From the NCBI GenBank assembly GCA_027493945.1, contig JAOSJU010000002.1:186001-250000 (forward strand): a stretch of DNA of 64,000 nucleotides, read 5' to 3'. The translations under genes were made by a program, and so were the position numbers. Each line of letters opens with the position of its first letter. Position 1 is the stretch's first letter. Of this stretch, positions 20,084 through 34,602 are shown one piece after another. The notes beneath the pieces were generated by a model that saw only the letters and a list, made by a program, of their open reading frames with translations, made no database searches and was not told the origin of the DNA. Origin of the DNA: Burkholderiaceae bacterium. GTDB taxonomy: Bacteria; Pseudomonadota; Gammaproteobacteria; Burkholderiales; Burkholderiaceae_E.

Positions 20084-20598
20084 TTACCTGTCCTCGATGA
20101 CTTCGCCGGTTCGGGGAGCGACGGCCAGCTTTACCCGCCGCCCCTGCGTATCGGTTGCCTTCGCCTTGTAGCAATTGCGTTCGCGAGCGATCTCCTCGAT
20201 GTCGCGATAGCCGATGGCTTCGAGCTTGACCTGCACCTGGTGCATCGTCAGCCAGGAGGCCCGATCGGTCTCGGTGGGGCCACTCCTGCTGCGCCTGATT
20301 TCGGTATCGAAGACCGCGCCACTGACGGGATCGACATGGATATCCACCCGACGATTTTGCGAATCAGTGGCCCTGATCTTGAGCGCGTCGCGCTCGCGCG
20401 AGATCTTCGTCAGGTCGCGGTAGCCCATGGCATCCAGCTTGAGCTGCACCTCGTGCAGCGTCGGCCGAGGGCCTCGCCGTTGGCCCCGCTGGCGTCAATG
20501 CCGCGGTGGGTCTGGGCAAAGGCAGGAACGAGCAGGGTCCCGCTCGCGAGGATGCCGCTGCCCAGTACCAGGGCGGCGACGAGAGTGTTGACACGCAT
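20084..20598 (-). CDS. Secreted protein with two tandem PepSY-like domains, one frameshift
   Basis: About 171 residues. A signal peptide begins at 20598 (MRVNTLVAALVLGSGILASG, cleavage after AFAQ). It is followed by two similar PepSY-type repeats: VQLKLDAMGYRDLTKISRER and VQVKLEAIGYRDIEEIARER start them, and each ends with a conserved basic strand and a VSGAVFD / RTGEVIED turn. One base is missing near 20461-20465, after which the frame continues as PTLHEVQLKLDAMG. PepSY domains often inhibit or bind proteases or bind ligands in the periplasm. No protease or membrane partner gene is adjacent, so the role is unknown. Confidence 0.8.
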
Positions 20599-20886
20599 GA
20601 TCGCTTTACCTCGATGGTGAATCGCGGCCTTTCTTCGACCGTAACGCCATCGTCCGGCGGTGCGCCTGAAGCGACGCTGAATCGGGCGCTCAGCCTCGAT
20701 TCGGGTTTCGGGTCTCCAAGAGACGATGTACGGATGACCTGCCCGCGGGCACGGCGCCCGCGGTAGTTCTTGCGGCTCCAACGCTCGACAGACTTCGGTT
20801 GAAGCCGAATAGCAGTGCCGAATTGATGGGTCAGGCAGCGGGTTTCTGCGCCGAACCTCTGGAGAGCCGCACAAATCCTGGGGCTC

Positions 20887-20977
20887 TGGCGGAAAGGGTG
20901 GGATTCGAACCCACGTTACGGTGTAACCGTAAACCGGATTTCGAGTCCGGCGCATTCGACCACTCTGCCACCTTTCC
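20887..20977 (-). tRNA. tRNA-Ser (anticodon CGA)
   Basis: A class II tRNA on the minus strand. The acceptor is GGAAAGG/CCTTTCC, followed by GCCA, so CCA is encoded. The anticodon arm CCGGA-CTCGAAA-TCCGG gives anticodon CGA, which reads UCG. The long variable arm TACGGTTACACCGTA and the T arm with GGTTCGAATCC are clear. It lies 52 bp after serS on the same strand. Confidence 0.97.
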
Positions 20978-21028
20978 GGATTCCGCGCTGGTCGTCACGC
21001 GAAGCCCGGCAGTATAGCAAAGGGCGCT

Positions 21029-24391
<3,363 letters not shown>

Positions 24392-24539
24392 CGTGGCCCC
24401 CGGCAAGAGCGTGGCCGCGCGACGCGCGCGGCCTGGCGACATTGCGGCGCGGATGCGCGTCGACGGGATTGACGGCGCGCAAGCTGGCTCGCGACCGATG
24501 GGCGAGCCTCGCCGGCGCATGAAACCGACGCCGCGAGCG

Positions 24540-25964
24540 TCAGTCGCGCGGTTCGCCTTCGGTCGCGCCGGCGTCGCGCGCCCGCAGCCAGGCGAGCTTC
24601 TCGCGGATCTTCGTTTCCAGGCCGCGCTCGACCGGCTCGTAGAACCGCGCCGCTTCGACGCCTTCGGGGAAGTAGCGCTCGCCGGCCGCGTAGCCGCCCG
24701 CCTCGTCGTGCGCGTAGCGGTAGCCCTTGCCGTAGCCCAGCCCCTTCATCAGCCGGGTCGGCGCGTTGCGCAGGTGCATCGGCACCGGCGCCGAGCCGTG
24801 CTGCTGCACGAAGGCGCGAGCGCGGTTCCAGGCGACGTAGACCGCGTTGGACTTCGCCGCGCAGGCGAGGTAGACGATCGCCTGCGCGAGCGCGAGCTCG
24901 CCCTCGGGCGAGCCCAGGCGCTCGTAGACCTCGGCCGCGTCGAGCGCCAGCGCGAGCGCGCGCGGGTCGGCCAGGCCGATGTCCTCGTTGGCCATGCGCA
25001 CGATGCGCCGCGCGAGGTAGCGCGGGTCGGCGCCGCCGTCGATCATGCGCGCGAGCCAGTACAGCGCGGCATCCGGGTCGGAGCCGCGCACCGACTTGTG
25101 CAGCGCGCTGATCTGGTCGTAGAAGGCCTCGCCGCCCTTGTCGAAGCGGCGCAGGTTCTGCGACAGCGCATCCTCCAGGAACGCGCCGTCGACGGTGTCG
25201 CGCCCGGCCGCGCGCGCGGCGTCGGCGACGATCTCGATCGCGTTGAGCAGGCGCCGCGCGTCGCCGTCGGCCCAGCCGACGAGCCGCTCGCGCGCCGCGG
25301 CGTCGAAGCCGATCGCCGAGCGACGCTGCGCCTCGCGCGCGACCGCCCGCTCGAACAGCGTCGCGAGCTCGTCGACCGACAGCGGCTCGAGCACGTAGAC
25401 GCGCGCGCGCGACAGCAGCGCGCCGTTCACCTCGAACGACGGGTTCTCGGTGGTCGCACCGATGAAGGTGAACAGGCCGCTTTCGACGTGCGGCAGGAAC
25501 GCGTCCTGCTGCGCCTTGTTGAAGCGGTGCACTTCGTCGACGAACAGGATCGTGCGCAGTCCGCGCTCGCGCGCGAGTTGCGCGGCGCTCACCGCCTCGC
25601 GGATCTCCTTCACGCCGCCGAGCACCGCCGAGATCGCGATGAACTGCGCGTCGAACGCGTCGGCCATCAGCCGCGCCAGCGTCGTCTTGCCGACGCCGGG
25701 CGGGCCCCAGAAGATCATCGAGTGCGGCCTCCCCGACTCGAAGGCCACGCGCAGCGGCTTGCCCGGGCCGAGCAGATGCGACTGTCCGATCACCTCGTCG
25801 AGCGATCGCGGCCGCAGCCGCTCGGCCAGCGGCGCGTCGTCGTCCGCGGCGCCAGTGGCGAACCCGCCGGTGCCCGCGCGGCCCTCGCCGCCAGCGGCAA
25901 GGAGGTCGCCGCCAGCCGCCGGCGACTCGGCCGCCGGCCTGTCAGGCGGCGCCCGGCGCGGCAT
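24540..25964 (-). CDS. rarA: Replication-associated recombination ATPase RarA (MgsA)
   Basis: A AAA+ clamp-loader-like ATPase that acts at stalled replication forks. It has 474 residues. Walker A WGPPGVGKTT is near residue 90, Walker B LFVDEVHRFNKAQQD near 140 and sensor 1 GATTENPSFEVN near 170. The C-terminal region carries the tetramerisation domain with AIVYLACAAKSNAVY. The first 45 residues are Ala/Gly/Pro-rich and absent from most homologues. They overlap the upstream MFS gene by 23 bp, so a shorter start is possible, but no nearer ATG exists. It belongs to the conserved serS-rarA-lolA-ftsK block. Confidence 0.95.
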   Translation of the reverse strand: MPRRAPPDRPAAESPAAGGDLLAAGGEGRAGTGGFATGAADDDAPLAERLRPRSLDEVIGQSHLLGPGKPLRVAFESGRPHSMIFWGPPGVGKTTLARLMADAFDAQFIAISAVLGGVKEIREAVSAAQLARERGLRTILFVDEVHRFNKAQQDAFLPHVESGLFTFIGATTENPSFEVNGALLSRARVYVLEPLSVDELATLFERAVAREAQRRSAIGFDAAARERLVGWADGDARRLLNAIEIVADAARAAGRDTVDGAFLEDALSQNLRRFDKGGEAFYDQISALHKSVRGSDPDAALYWLARMIDGGADPRYLARRIVRMANEDIGLADPRALALALDAAEVYERLGSPEGELALAQAIVYLACAAKSNAVYVAWNRARAFVQQHGSAPVPMHLRNAPTRLMKGLGYGKGYRYAHDEAGGYAAGERYFPEGVEAARFYEPVERGLETKIREKLAWLRARDAGATEGEPRD

Positions 25965-27186
25965 CGCGCACCCGCGTCGCGCGCCCGGCCTTGAACGCGC
26001 CGGCGATCAGCGTGGCCTGCGCAAAGGCGACGCCGAGCCAGACCAGCGCCGGCATGCCCATGTCCATCATCAGCCCGAAGATCGGTGGCGCGATCGACAT
26101 GCCCACGTCGATCCCCGAGTAGACGACGCCGTAGACGCGGCCGGTCGCCCCGGGAGGCGCCGCGCGCCGGATCAGCATGTCGCGCGACGGATTGGCGATG
26201 CCGCCGCACACGCCCATCAGGCCGAACAGCGCCGGCACCATCCAGCCCGGCCACGGCAGCAGCCCGACGCTCACCGCAATCAGCGCGGCGAGGCCGAAGC
26301 ACACGCCGATGACGCGCTCGGCGCGGCGCGGGTCGCTCGCGAGAAAGCCGCCCACGATCGTGCCCCCCGCGCTGCCCAGCATGTAGATCGTCAGGCACAG
26401 CGCGACCCATTCGAGCGGCACGCCGTGCAGCAGCCGCGACGCCTCGGGCGCGAAAGTCTGCACCCCGCCCAGTGCGACGGCGTAGGCGAAGAAGAAGCCG
26501 AAGCTCAGCCACACCGCCGGCAGCCGCAGGAAGTCGAAGGTGCCGCCGGCCGCCCCGCGCCCCGGGCCGACCGCCTCCGCGGCGCGATGCACTGGTGTCT
26601 CGAGCGCGTCGCGGTTGAACCAGACCACGGCGAGCGCCGCGAGCGCCACCAGCGATGCGGCGGCGAAGGCTTCGCGCCAGCCGGCGAATTGCGCGATGGT
26701 CACCACGAACACCGGCGCAGCCGCCCAGCCGAGGTTGCCCGTGATGCCGTGCACCGCGTAGGCGTGACCGAGCCGCGGCCCCGACACCTTGCGATTGAGG
26801 ATCGAGTAATCGACCGGATGGAACGACGCGTTGCCGACGCCGGCCAGTGCCGCGCCCAGCAGCAGCCCCGTGTAGCCCGGTGCGGCCGCGAGCACCGCCG
26901 CCGAGACCGCGAACAGCAGGATCGCACCGAGCATCACGGGCACCGGGCCGACCCGATCGACCAGGAAACCGGCGAGCGACTGGCCGATGCCGGAGATCAC
27001 GAAGAACACGGTGACCACCACGCCCAGCTCGGAGTACGACAGGCCGAAGGCGTCCTTCAGCCAGGGAAACAGCGGCGGCAGGATCAGGTGGAAGAAGTGC
27101 GAAACGGCGTGCGCGATTCCGACGACCACGATGACGCGCGTGTCGCCGGAACCGGACGCGGGCGCCGCCGGTGCCACGCTGCTCAT
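25942..27186 (-). CDS. MFS transporter, fosmidomycin-resistance (Fsr)-like
   Basis: A 414-residue major facilitator protein with 12 predicted helices. Helix 1 contains GIAHAVSHFFHLILPPLFPW, typical of the Fsr group, and the loop 2-3 motif is LVDRVGPVPVM. The family exports fosmidomycin-like and other small molecules, but most members have no known substrate. Its 3' end overlaps rarA by 23 bp. It follows the D-threonine-aldolase-like gene by 57 bp on the same strand, so both may be an inserted transcription unit for handling a D-amino acid or similar compound, which is inference. Confidence 0.85.
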   Translation of the reverse strand: MSSVAPAAPASGSGDTRVIVVVGIAHAVSHFFHLILPPLFPWLKDAFGLSYSELGVVVTVFFVISGIGQSLAGFLVDRVGPVPVMLGAILLFAVSAAVLAAAPGYTGLLLGAALAGVGNASFHPVDYSILNRKVSGPRLGHAYAVHGITGNLGWAAAPVFVVTIAQFAGWREAFAAASLVALAALAVVWFNRDALETPVHRAAEAVGPGRGAAGGTFDFLRLPAVWLSFGFFFAYAVALGGVQTFAPEASRLLHGVPLEWVALCLTIYMLGSAGGTIVGGFLASDPRRAERVIGVCFGLAALIAVSVGLLPWPGWMVPALFGLMGVCGGIANPSRDMLIRRAAPPGATGRVYGVVYSGIDVGMSIAPPIFGLMMDMGMPALVWLGVAFAQATLIAGAFKAGRATRVRDAAPGAA

Positions 27187-27243
27187 CGGAACGGATCTCC
27201 GGTTGCTGCTCGAAGCTGCGAGCTTACCGCAGCCTCGGGATGT

Positions 27244-28431
27244 TCACCGCGATGCGCCGCGCGGCAGGACCGGCCAGGCCGCCTCGACCCGGTCGCCGCG
27301 ATACGCGACCACCCAGTCGTGCAGGTTGACGGTGGGATCGCAGTGTCCCGGATCGAGCACGCAACGCTGGCCCAGCACCGGCAGATGCGAGAGCAGCGGC
27401 GCGGGGGCGCCGGCAGCGCCGCCGTCGCTGGCGGATGCTTCGCGCCCGGCCTCCACCGGTTCGATCACCGTGTGCTCGTCGGAGACGCCGCTCGCCCGCC
27501 ATCCGGGCAGGCGCACCGCCGGAGGGCCGGAGTCGACCGACACCGCCTTCAGGCCGCCGTCGAGCACCGCGTGCCCGGCGCGCACGCTCATCACCGACAT
27601 CATCACGCCGATCGCCTGCCGCATCGCCGGCGCCGTCGCGTCCGGCTCGTTGGCGCGGTAATCGAGGTCCATCAGCGCGTAGGAGCCCGGCTGGATCTCG
27701 GTGTAAACACCCGAGGCCGCCTCGTGCGAGAAGGTGCCGGTACCGCCGCCGCTCACCTCGTCGCAGCCGAAGCCGGCGCTGCGCAGCGTGTCGCGCGCCA
27801 GCGCCGCGCGGCGCGCGGCGGCCGCGATCGCCTGCGAACGGGCCTGCGCGGTGCGCAGGTGCTGCGCGCTGCCGTGGTAGGCCTGCAGGCCGCGCAGCCG
27901 CAGCGCCGGCGAGGCCGCCGCGACCGCCCGGGCCAGCGCCACCACCTCGTCGATCGTGGCCACGCCGCAGCGCCCTTGGCCCACGTCGAGCTCGATCAGC
28001 ACGTCGATCCGCGTGCCGGCCCGCCCGCAGGCCCGCGCGAGCGCGGCCACCGCGTCGGGATGATCGACGCAGACCGCGAGTCGCACCCGGCGCGCGAGCT
28101 TCGCCAGCCTTTCGAGCTTGGCCGGATCGACGATCTCGTTGCTCACCAGGATGTCGGCGATGCCGGCCTCGGAAAAGCCCTCGGCCTCGCCGACCTTCTG
28201 GCAGCACACGCCCACGGCGCCCGCGGCGATCTGCCTTCTGGAAATCTCCGGACAGCGGTGCGCCTTGCCGTGCGCGCGCACCCGCACGCCGCGGGCCGCG
28301 GCATGCGCATGCAGCGCCGCGACGTTGGCCTCGAAGGCGTCGAGGTCGAGCACCAGCGCGGGCGTGTCGATGCTCCCGAGCGGATCGCCCGGCGCAGCCG
28401 GCGGCGCCGACGCGCTACTGCTCGACGACAT
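27244..28431 (-). CDS. D-threonine aldolase-like PLP enzyme (DSD1 family)
   Basis: A 395-residue fold-type III PLP enzyme related to alanine racemase. It cleaves D-3-hydroxy amino acids (D-threonine to glycine and acetaldehyde) or dehydrates D-serine. SIDTPALVLDLDAFEANV opens the barrel. The PLP lysine lies in VRAHGKAHRCPE (around residue 57). The C-terminal metal site is in VLDPGHCDPTVNLHD, with the His and Cys expected for the divalent metal. The N-terminal dozen residues are Ser/Ala-rich. It overlaps the 3' end of lolA by 17 bp. D-threonine aldolase and D-serine dehydratase cannot be separated by eye. Confidence 0.85.
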   Translation of the reverse strand: MSSSSSASAPPAAPGDPLGSIDTPALVLDLDAFEANVAALHAHAAARGVRVRAHGKAHRCPEISRRQIAAGAVGVCCQKVGEAEGFSEAGIADILVSNEIVDPAKLERLAKLARRVRLAVCVDHPDAVAALARACGRAGTRIDVLIELDVGQGRCGVATIDEVVALARAVAAASPALRLRGLQAYHGSAQHLRTAQARSQAIAAAARRAALARDTLRSAGFGCDEVSGGGTGTFSHEAASGVYTEIQPGSYALMDLDYRANEPDATAPAMRQAIGVMMSVMSVRAGHAVLDGGLKAVSVDSGPPAVRLPGWRASGVSDEHTVIEPVEAGREASASDGGAAGAPAPLLSHLPVLGQRCVLDPGHCDPTVNLHDWVVAYRGDRVEAAWPVLPRGASR

Positions 28432-29053
28432 CGACGCCTTTCGGCGGCGCGTACCGGAACAGCTCGGGCGCCGGCGCAGCGTTGCGCGCGATCGCGTGGA
28501 ACCCGAACACCGTGGTGCGCCCGAACGCGTCGGCCACCTCCATCGAGACCGGCAGGCCGTCGCGCAGGCCGAGCTCGATGCGCTCGAAGCCCGCCTCCTT
28601 GCTGCGCGGCAGCGCCTCGACCCATTCGAGGCCGTCGCGCGGCGCCAGTTCGCGCAGCGTGAAGTCGCGCTCGAGGTCGGCATCGCCGAACAGGATCGCC
28701 GCCGGCGTCGAAGCCAGCGAGTCGGACAGCCGCTTTACCGTGACCTGGTTCAGGTCCTTGTCGTAGAACCAGAGCCGCTGGCCGTCGGCGACCAGCAGCT
28801 GCTCGAAGGGTTTGCGCACCTCCCAGCGAAAGCGGCCCGGGCGCGCGAACGCGAAGTCGCCGCTGCTCGACTCGGCCACGCTGCCGTCGGCGCGCAGCAC
28901 CTTCTGCGTGAACTCGCCGCGCGCCGAGCGGGTGTCGGCCAGGAACGCGCGCAGCTGCCCGAGCGCCGCGGCACGCGCCGCCGGCGAGACCGCGCCCAGC
29001 CCCAGCAAGGCGGCCGCGGGCAACGCCGCGACGAACCGCCGCCGATCGTTCAT
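28415..29053 (-). CDS. lolA: Outer-membrane lipoprotein carrier protein LolA
   Basis: Periplasmic chaperone that carries lipoproteins from LolCDE to LolB. It has 212 residues. The N-terminal signal begins [18 protein letters not shown], a twin-arginine-like start with cleavage near ARA. The mature protein has the LolA half-barrel pattern: ARGEFTQKVL, then GDFAFARPGRFRWEVRKPFEQ with the conserved FxWxxxxP, and LWFYDKDLNQVTV. ATG at 29053 overlaps the ftsK stop (TGATG), so translation is coupled. A TTG one codon earlier is less likely. Confidence 0.94.
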   Translation of the reverse strand: MNDRRRFVAALPAAALLGLGAVSPAARAAALGQLRAFLADTRSARGEFTQKVLRADGSVAESSSGDFAFARPGRFRWEVRKPFEQLLVADGQRLWFYDKDLNQVTVKRLSDSLASTPAAILFGDADLERDFTLRELAPRDGLEWVEALPRSKEAGFERIELGLRDGLPVSMEVADAFGRTTVFGFHAIARNAAPAPELFRYAPPKGVDVVEQ

Positions 29054-31429
29054 CAAGCGTCCTGCGACGACGGAACCAGCAGCTCGCGGTTGCCGTTGGA
29101 CGCCATCGCGGAGACCAGCCCCGACTTCTCCATCTGTTCGAGCAGGCGCGCCGCGCGGTTGTAGCCGATGCGCAGGTGACGCTGCACCAGCGAGATCGAC
29201 GCGCGCTTGTGCCGCATCACGACGGCCACCGCCTGGTCGTACATCGGGTCGGCCTCGCCGTCGACGCCGGCCTCGGCCAGCGTCTGCGACAGGCCGCCGA
29301 AGCCGACCGCGCTACCCGGATCGGCTTCCTCGGGCACGCCGCCTTCGAGGATGCCCTCGACGTACTGCGGCTCGGCCAGCTGCCGCCAGTGCTCGACCAC
29401 CTTGTGCACTTCGCCGTCGGCGACGAAGGCGCCGTGCACGCGCACCGGCACGCCTCCGCCGGGCGGAAGGTAGAGCATGTCGCCCTGGCCGAGCAGCGAC
29501 TCGGCGCCCATCTGGTCGAGGATGGTGCGCGAGTCGATCTTGGAGGAGACCTGGAACGCGATGCGCGTCGGGATGTTCGCCTTGATGAGTCCGGTGATCA
29601 CGTCGACGGAAGGCCGCTGCGTGGCGAGGATCAGGTGGATGCCGGCCGCGCGCGCCTTCTGCGCCAGGCGCGCGATCAGCTCCTCGATCTTCTTGCCGAC
29701 CACCATCATCAGGTCGGCCAGCTCGTCGATCACGACCACGATCTGCGGCAGCCGGCCAAGCGGCTCGGGTGCGTCGGGCGTGAGCGAGAACGGGTTCGGG
29801 ACCAGCTGCTCGCGCTTCTCGGCCTCGGCGATCTTGTGGTTGTAGCCCGAGAGGTTGCGCACGCCGAGCCTGCTCATCAGCCGGTAGCGCCGCTCCATCT
29901 CGGCGACGCACCAGTTCAGCGCGTTGCCGGCTCTGGCGCATGTCGGTGACCACCGGCGCGAGCAGGTGCGGGATGCCCTCGTAGGTACTCATCTCGAGCA
30001 TCTTCGGGTCGATGAGGATCATCCGCACCTGCGTGGGATCGCTCTTGTAGAGCAGCGACAGCAGCATCGCGTTGATGCCCACCGACTTGCCCGAGCCGGT
30101 GGTGCCGGCCACCAGCAGGTGCGGCATCTTCGCGAGATCCACCACCATCGGGTTGCCGGCGATGTCCTTGCCCAGCGCCAACGTGATGGGCGACGCGCTG
30201 GTCGCGTAGACCTGCGAGGCGAGGATCTCGGACAGCCGCACCGTCTGGCGGCGCGCGTTGGGCAGCTCGAGCCCCATCAGGTTCTTGCCGGGAATCGTCT
30301 CGACCACGCGGATCGACACCAGCGACAGCGCGCGCGCGAGATCCTTCGACAAATTGACGATCTGGCTGCCCTTCACGCCGGTGGCCGGCTCGATCTCATA
30401 GCGGGTGATCACGGGGCCCGGATAGGCAGCGACCACGTTGGCCGCGACGTTGAAGTCGGACAGCTTTTTCTCGATGAGCCGCGACGTGTATTCGAGCGTC
30501 TCCTGCGAGACGCCCTCGGCGGCCACCGGCGGCTCGTCGAGCAGCGACACCGGCGGCAGCTGCGTGTCGGCCGGCAGGTCGACGAACAGCACGCTCTGCC
30601 GCTCGGCCTCGGCGCGCTCGGAGCGCTCGATGCGCGGCACCGGCGTCTCGATGCGCACCGGCTCGGGATCGTCGTCGAGGATGCGCCGCTTCACCTGGAC
30701 CTGCTCGTCGCGCTCGGTGGCCGCGACTTCGCCGATGCGCCGGTCGCGCCGCGCCACCACCGCTCCCGCCAGCCGCTGCGCCGACCATTCGAGCGCGAAG
30801 CCGATGCGCTCGAAGATCGTCAGCCACGACCAGCCGCTCCACAGACTGAAGCCCGCGGCCACCAGCACCAGCAGCACCAGCGTGCCGCCGACCGGGCCGA
30901 GTGCGACGAACAGCGGATCGGTGATCACCGCGCCGACGATGCCGCCCGGGCCCATCGGCAGGTCGACCTGCAGGCTGTGCAGCCGTGCCGACTCGATGCC
31001 CACGCAGCCCAGCAGCAGCAGGCCGAAGCCGACCCAGCGCTCCCAGGCGAAGCGTTGCGCGGGCACCGCCTCGGGCGCGCTCGCCCGCAGCGTGCGCAGG
31101 CCGCGCAGCACCGACACGCCGAGCAGCACGACCACCAGATACGCGCTCAGTCCGAACAGGTAGAGCAGCAGGTCGGCGAACCAGGCGCCGACGCGCCCGC
31201 CGGCGTTGGAGATCGCGCGAGCGACCACCGCGTGCGACCAGCCGGGATCGGCCTTGTCGTAGCTGAGCAGGATCAGCAGCAGGAACGCGGCCAGCGCGGC
31301 CAGTCCGATCCACAACGCTTCCTGCACCAGGCGCAGCGCACGCGCAGGCAGCCCGAAGCCGGCGGCGAACGGGTTGCGCCCCGAAGTTGCCCTCGCGGAG
31401 GACGCGGCGACTGCAGCGGCTCGTGCCAT
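29053..31429 (-). CDS. ftsK: DNA translocase FtsK, one frameshift
   Basis: Septal DNA pump that segregates chromosome ends and activates XerCD at dif. About 792 residues. Four to five N-terminal membrane helices (residues 30-220) are followed by a short linker for the family and then the alpha-beta motor. Walker [16 protein letters not shown] and Walker [14 protein letters not shown] are both intact. A C-terminal gamma winged helix contains [20 protein letters not shown]. One extra base near 29930-29935 breaks the frame at VVTDMRQ, and the corrected text continues [16 protein letters not shown]. Because the gene is normally essential for division, the shift is likely a sequence error. Confidence 0.94.
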
Positions 31430-31453
31430 CGCGATCGTAGCTCCCCTGCCCGC

Positions 31454-32128
31454 TCAGCTGATGTACGAGCTGATCTTCTCGCGCAGCATCAGCCGCCCTT
31501 CGGGAAGCGGCACGATGTAGCCGTCGATCTCGAGCCCTTTCATGACGCGCGAAACCATCTCGCGCGAGGCACCGATCATTTTTGCGATTTCCTGGCGCGG
31601 CAGCTTGTTCTTCACGATGCGCTCGCCGTTGACCAGTTCGGAGAAGTCGAGCAGCACCCGCGCCACGCGCCCATAGACGTCGAGCAGCGCCAGCGTCTCG
31701 ATCTTCTTGTCGGCCTCGCGCAGGCGCCTGACCATGCCCCGCATGACCGCCATGCACATCTCGTTGCTCTGCATCAGCATCGAGCGGAACGCGTCCTTGT
31801 TGATCGACATGAAATCGCAGGACTCGAGCGTGATCACGCTGGCCGACCGCGGGGCCTCGTCGATCAGGCTCATCTCGCCGAAGAAGTCGCCCGACCCCAG
31901 TACCGCGAGGATGACCTCCTTGCCTTCGGAGTCGGAACGCTGCACTTTCGCGCGCCCCGACAGCAGGATGTACAGCGACTGCGACGGTTCGCCCTCGGCG
32001 ACGATCGTGCGACCCTTCGGGAAGTTGCGCCGCGCGCTGCCGGCCGCCAGCGTCTCGAGTTGTTGTTCGTTGAGACTGGACAACAAGGGCACCCTTCGCA
32101 GGAACGCCTTGTTTTCTTCGTGAGCCAT
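31454..32128 (-). CDS. Crp/Fnr-family transcriptional regulator
   Basis: A 224-residue protein with an N-terminal cyclic-nucleotide-binding-type beta roll (GEPSQSLYILLSGRAKV, GSGDFFGEMSLIDEAPRSA). The latter closely matches the cNMP phosphate cassette FGExxLxxxxxRSA, so cAMP or c-di-GMP binding is plausible. A long dimer helix and a C-terminal helix-turn-helix follow (LPRQEIAKMIGASREMVSRV). There is no N-terminal cysteine cluster, so it is not an oxygen-sensing Fnr. ATG at 32128 has GAGG six bases ahead. It follows the divergent trxB by 159 bp and precedes ftsK by 24 bp. Confidence 0.9.
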   Translation of the reverse strand: MAHEENKAFLRRVPLLSSLNEQQLETLAAGSARRNFPKGRTIVAEGEPSQSLYILLSGRAKVQRSDSEGKEVILAVLGSGDFFGEMSLIDEAPRSASVITLESCDFMSINKDAFRSMLMQSNEMCMAVMRGMVRRLREADKKIETLALLDVYGRVARVLLDFSELVNGERIVKNKLPRQEIAKMIGASREMVSRVMKGLEIDGYIVPLPEGRLMLREKISSYIS

Positions 32129-32180
32129 ACCCACCTCGCAATCGTCGCTGCCCGACGCCCGGAACCCGGCGCGGCACTCC

Positions 32181-32204
32181 TATAATTCTGCCCTAGCAGT
32201 GCCA
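32181..32204. promoter_or_regulatory. Promoter-like elements between the Crp-type gene and trxB
   Basis: The 159-bp divergent gap is the most AT-rich stretch nearby. It contains TATAAT on the plus strand at 32181-32186. On the minus strand it contains TGGCAC-N5-GGGCA (32189-32204), which keeps the GG-N10-GC of a sigma54 promoter but not the full TTGC. Which of these works is not decided by the sequence. Confidence 0.3.
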
Positions 32205-32254
32205 AATATCACAAAGCGCTCAAAGATCGGGCCGATAAGCCAATGATTTTTTGA

Positions 32255-33895
<1,641 letters not shown>

Positions 33896-33915
<20 letters not shown>

Positions 33916-34561
33916 GGCCCGGAACCGCGCCGCGCAGGCCTCGCCGGGCCAGCCGCGCGAGGTCGTCGGCGGTGTCGATATCGACCACGAAATGGTCGTT
34001 CGGCGCCTCGACGCGGTGCACCAGCCCGGGATGCGCGGCAAGGTAGCCGCGTGCGCCCACCGCGGGCCCGGCTTCGAGGATCGGCGCGCGCAGCGCCGCG
34101 TCGACGATCACCGGATTGCCGCGCCGGCCCGCGAACACCGGCACCACCGCGCCGCCGCGCGCACGCGCACTCCACTGCCCCAGCAGCCAGCGCAGGTCGC
34201 CCGCGTCGAGCAGCGGCTGGTCCGCGAGCATGATCACGATCGCCTCCACCGGCGCGTCGAGCGCGCGCAGCCCGGCGTCGACCGAGACCTGGTGGTCTTC
34301 GGCCTGCGGCGCGCTGCAGCTGACGAAGGCCGGCATGCCTTCGAGCGCGGCCCGCACCGCGTCGGCGGCGGGCCCCAGCACGACCACGACCGGATCGAGC
34401 GGCACCGCCTGCAGCGTGCGCAACGTGCGCCGCACCATCGGCTCGCCGTCGAACCCGAGCAGCAGCTTGTTCGGGCCGCCCATCCGCGTGGAGCGCCCCG
34501 CGGCGAGCAGCACCGCACCGGCGCGCGGAAGCGCATCGGTCGCTGGCACAATGGCTTGCAT
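33896..34561 (-). CDS. MobA/MocA-like nucleotidyltransferase
   Basis: A 221-residue NTP-transferase-fold protein. The N-terminal nucleotide-binding signature is VLLAAGRSTRMGGPNKLLL (about residues 17-35), and the metal-binding aspartate lies in IVIMLADQPLLDAGDL near residue 118. The closest functional group is MocA, which transfers CMP or GMP to molybdopterin, usually beside xanthine dehydrogenase or XdhC genes. None are here, so the cofactor role is inferred. Convergent with the smr gene and divergent from the DUF4126 gene. Confidence 0.82.
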
Positions 34562-34602
34562 GGAAACGAGTGTATCAAGCGCCCCTGCAGCGAGGCCCCT
34601 CG

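Noticed and set aside
25450..28662. Plus-strand frame of 1070 codons opposite rarA, the MFS gene and the aldolase-like gene
   Set aside because: Composition is His/Arg/Gln-rich and it runs against three recognisable proteins; a GC-skew artefact.
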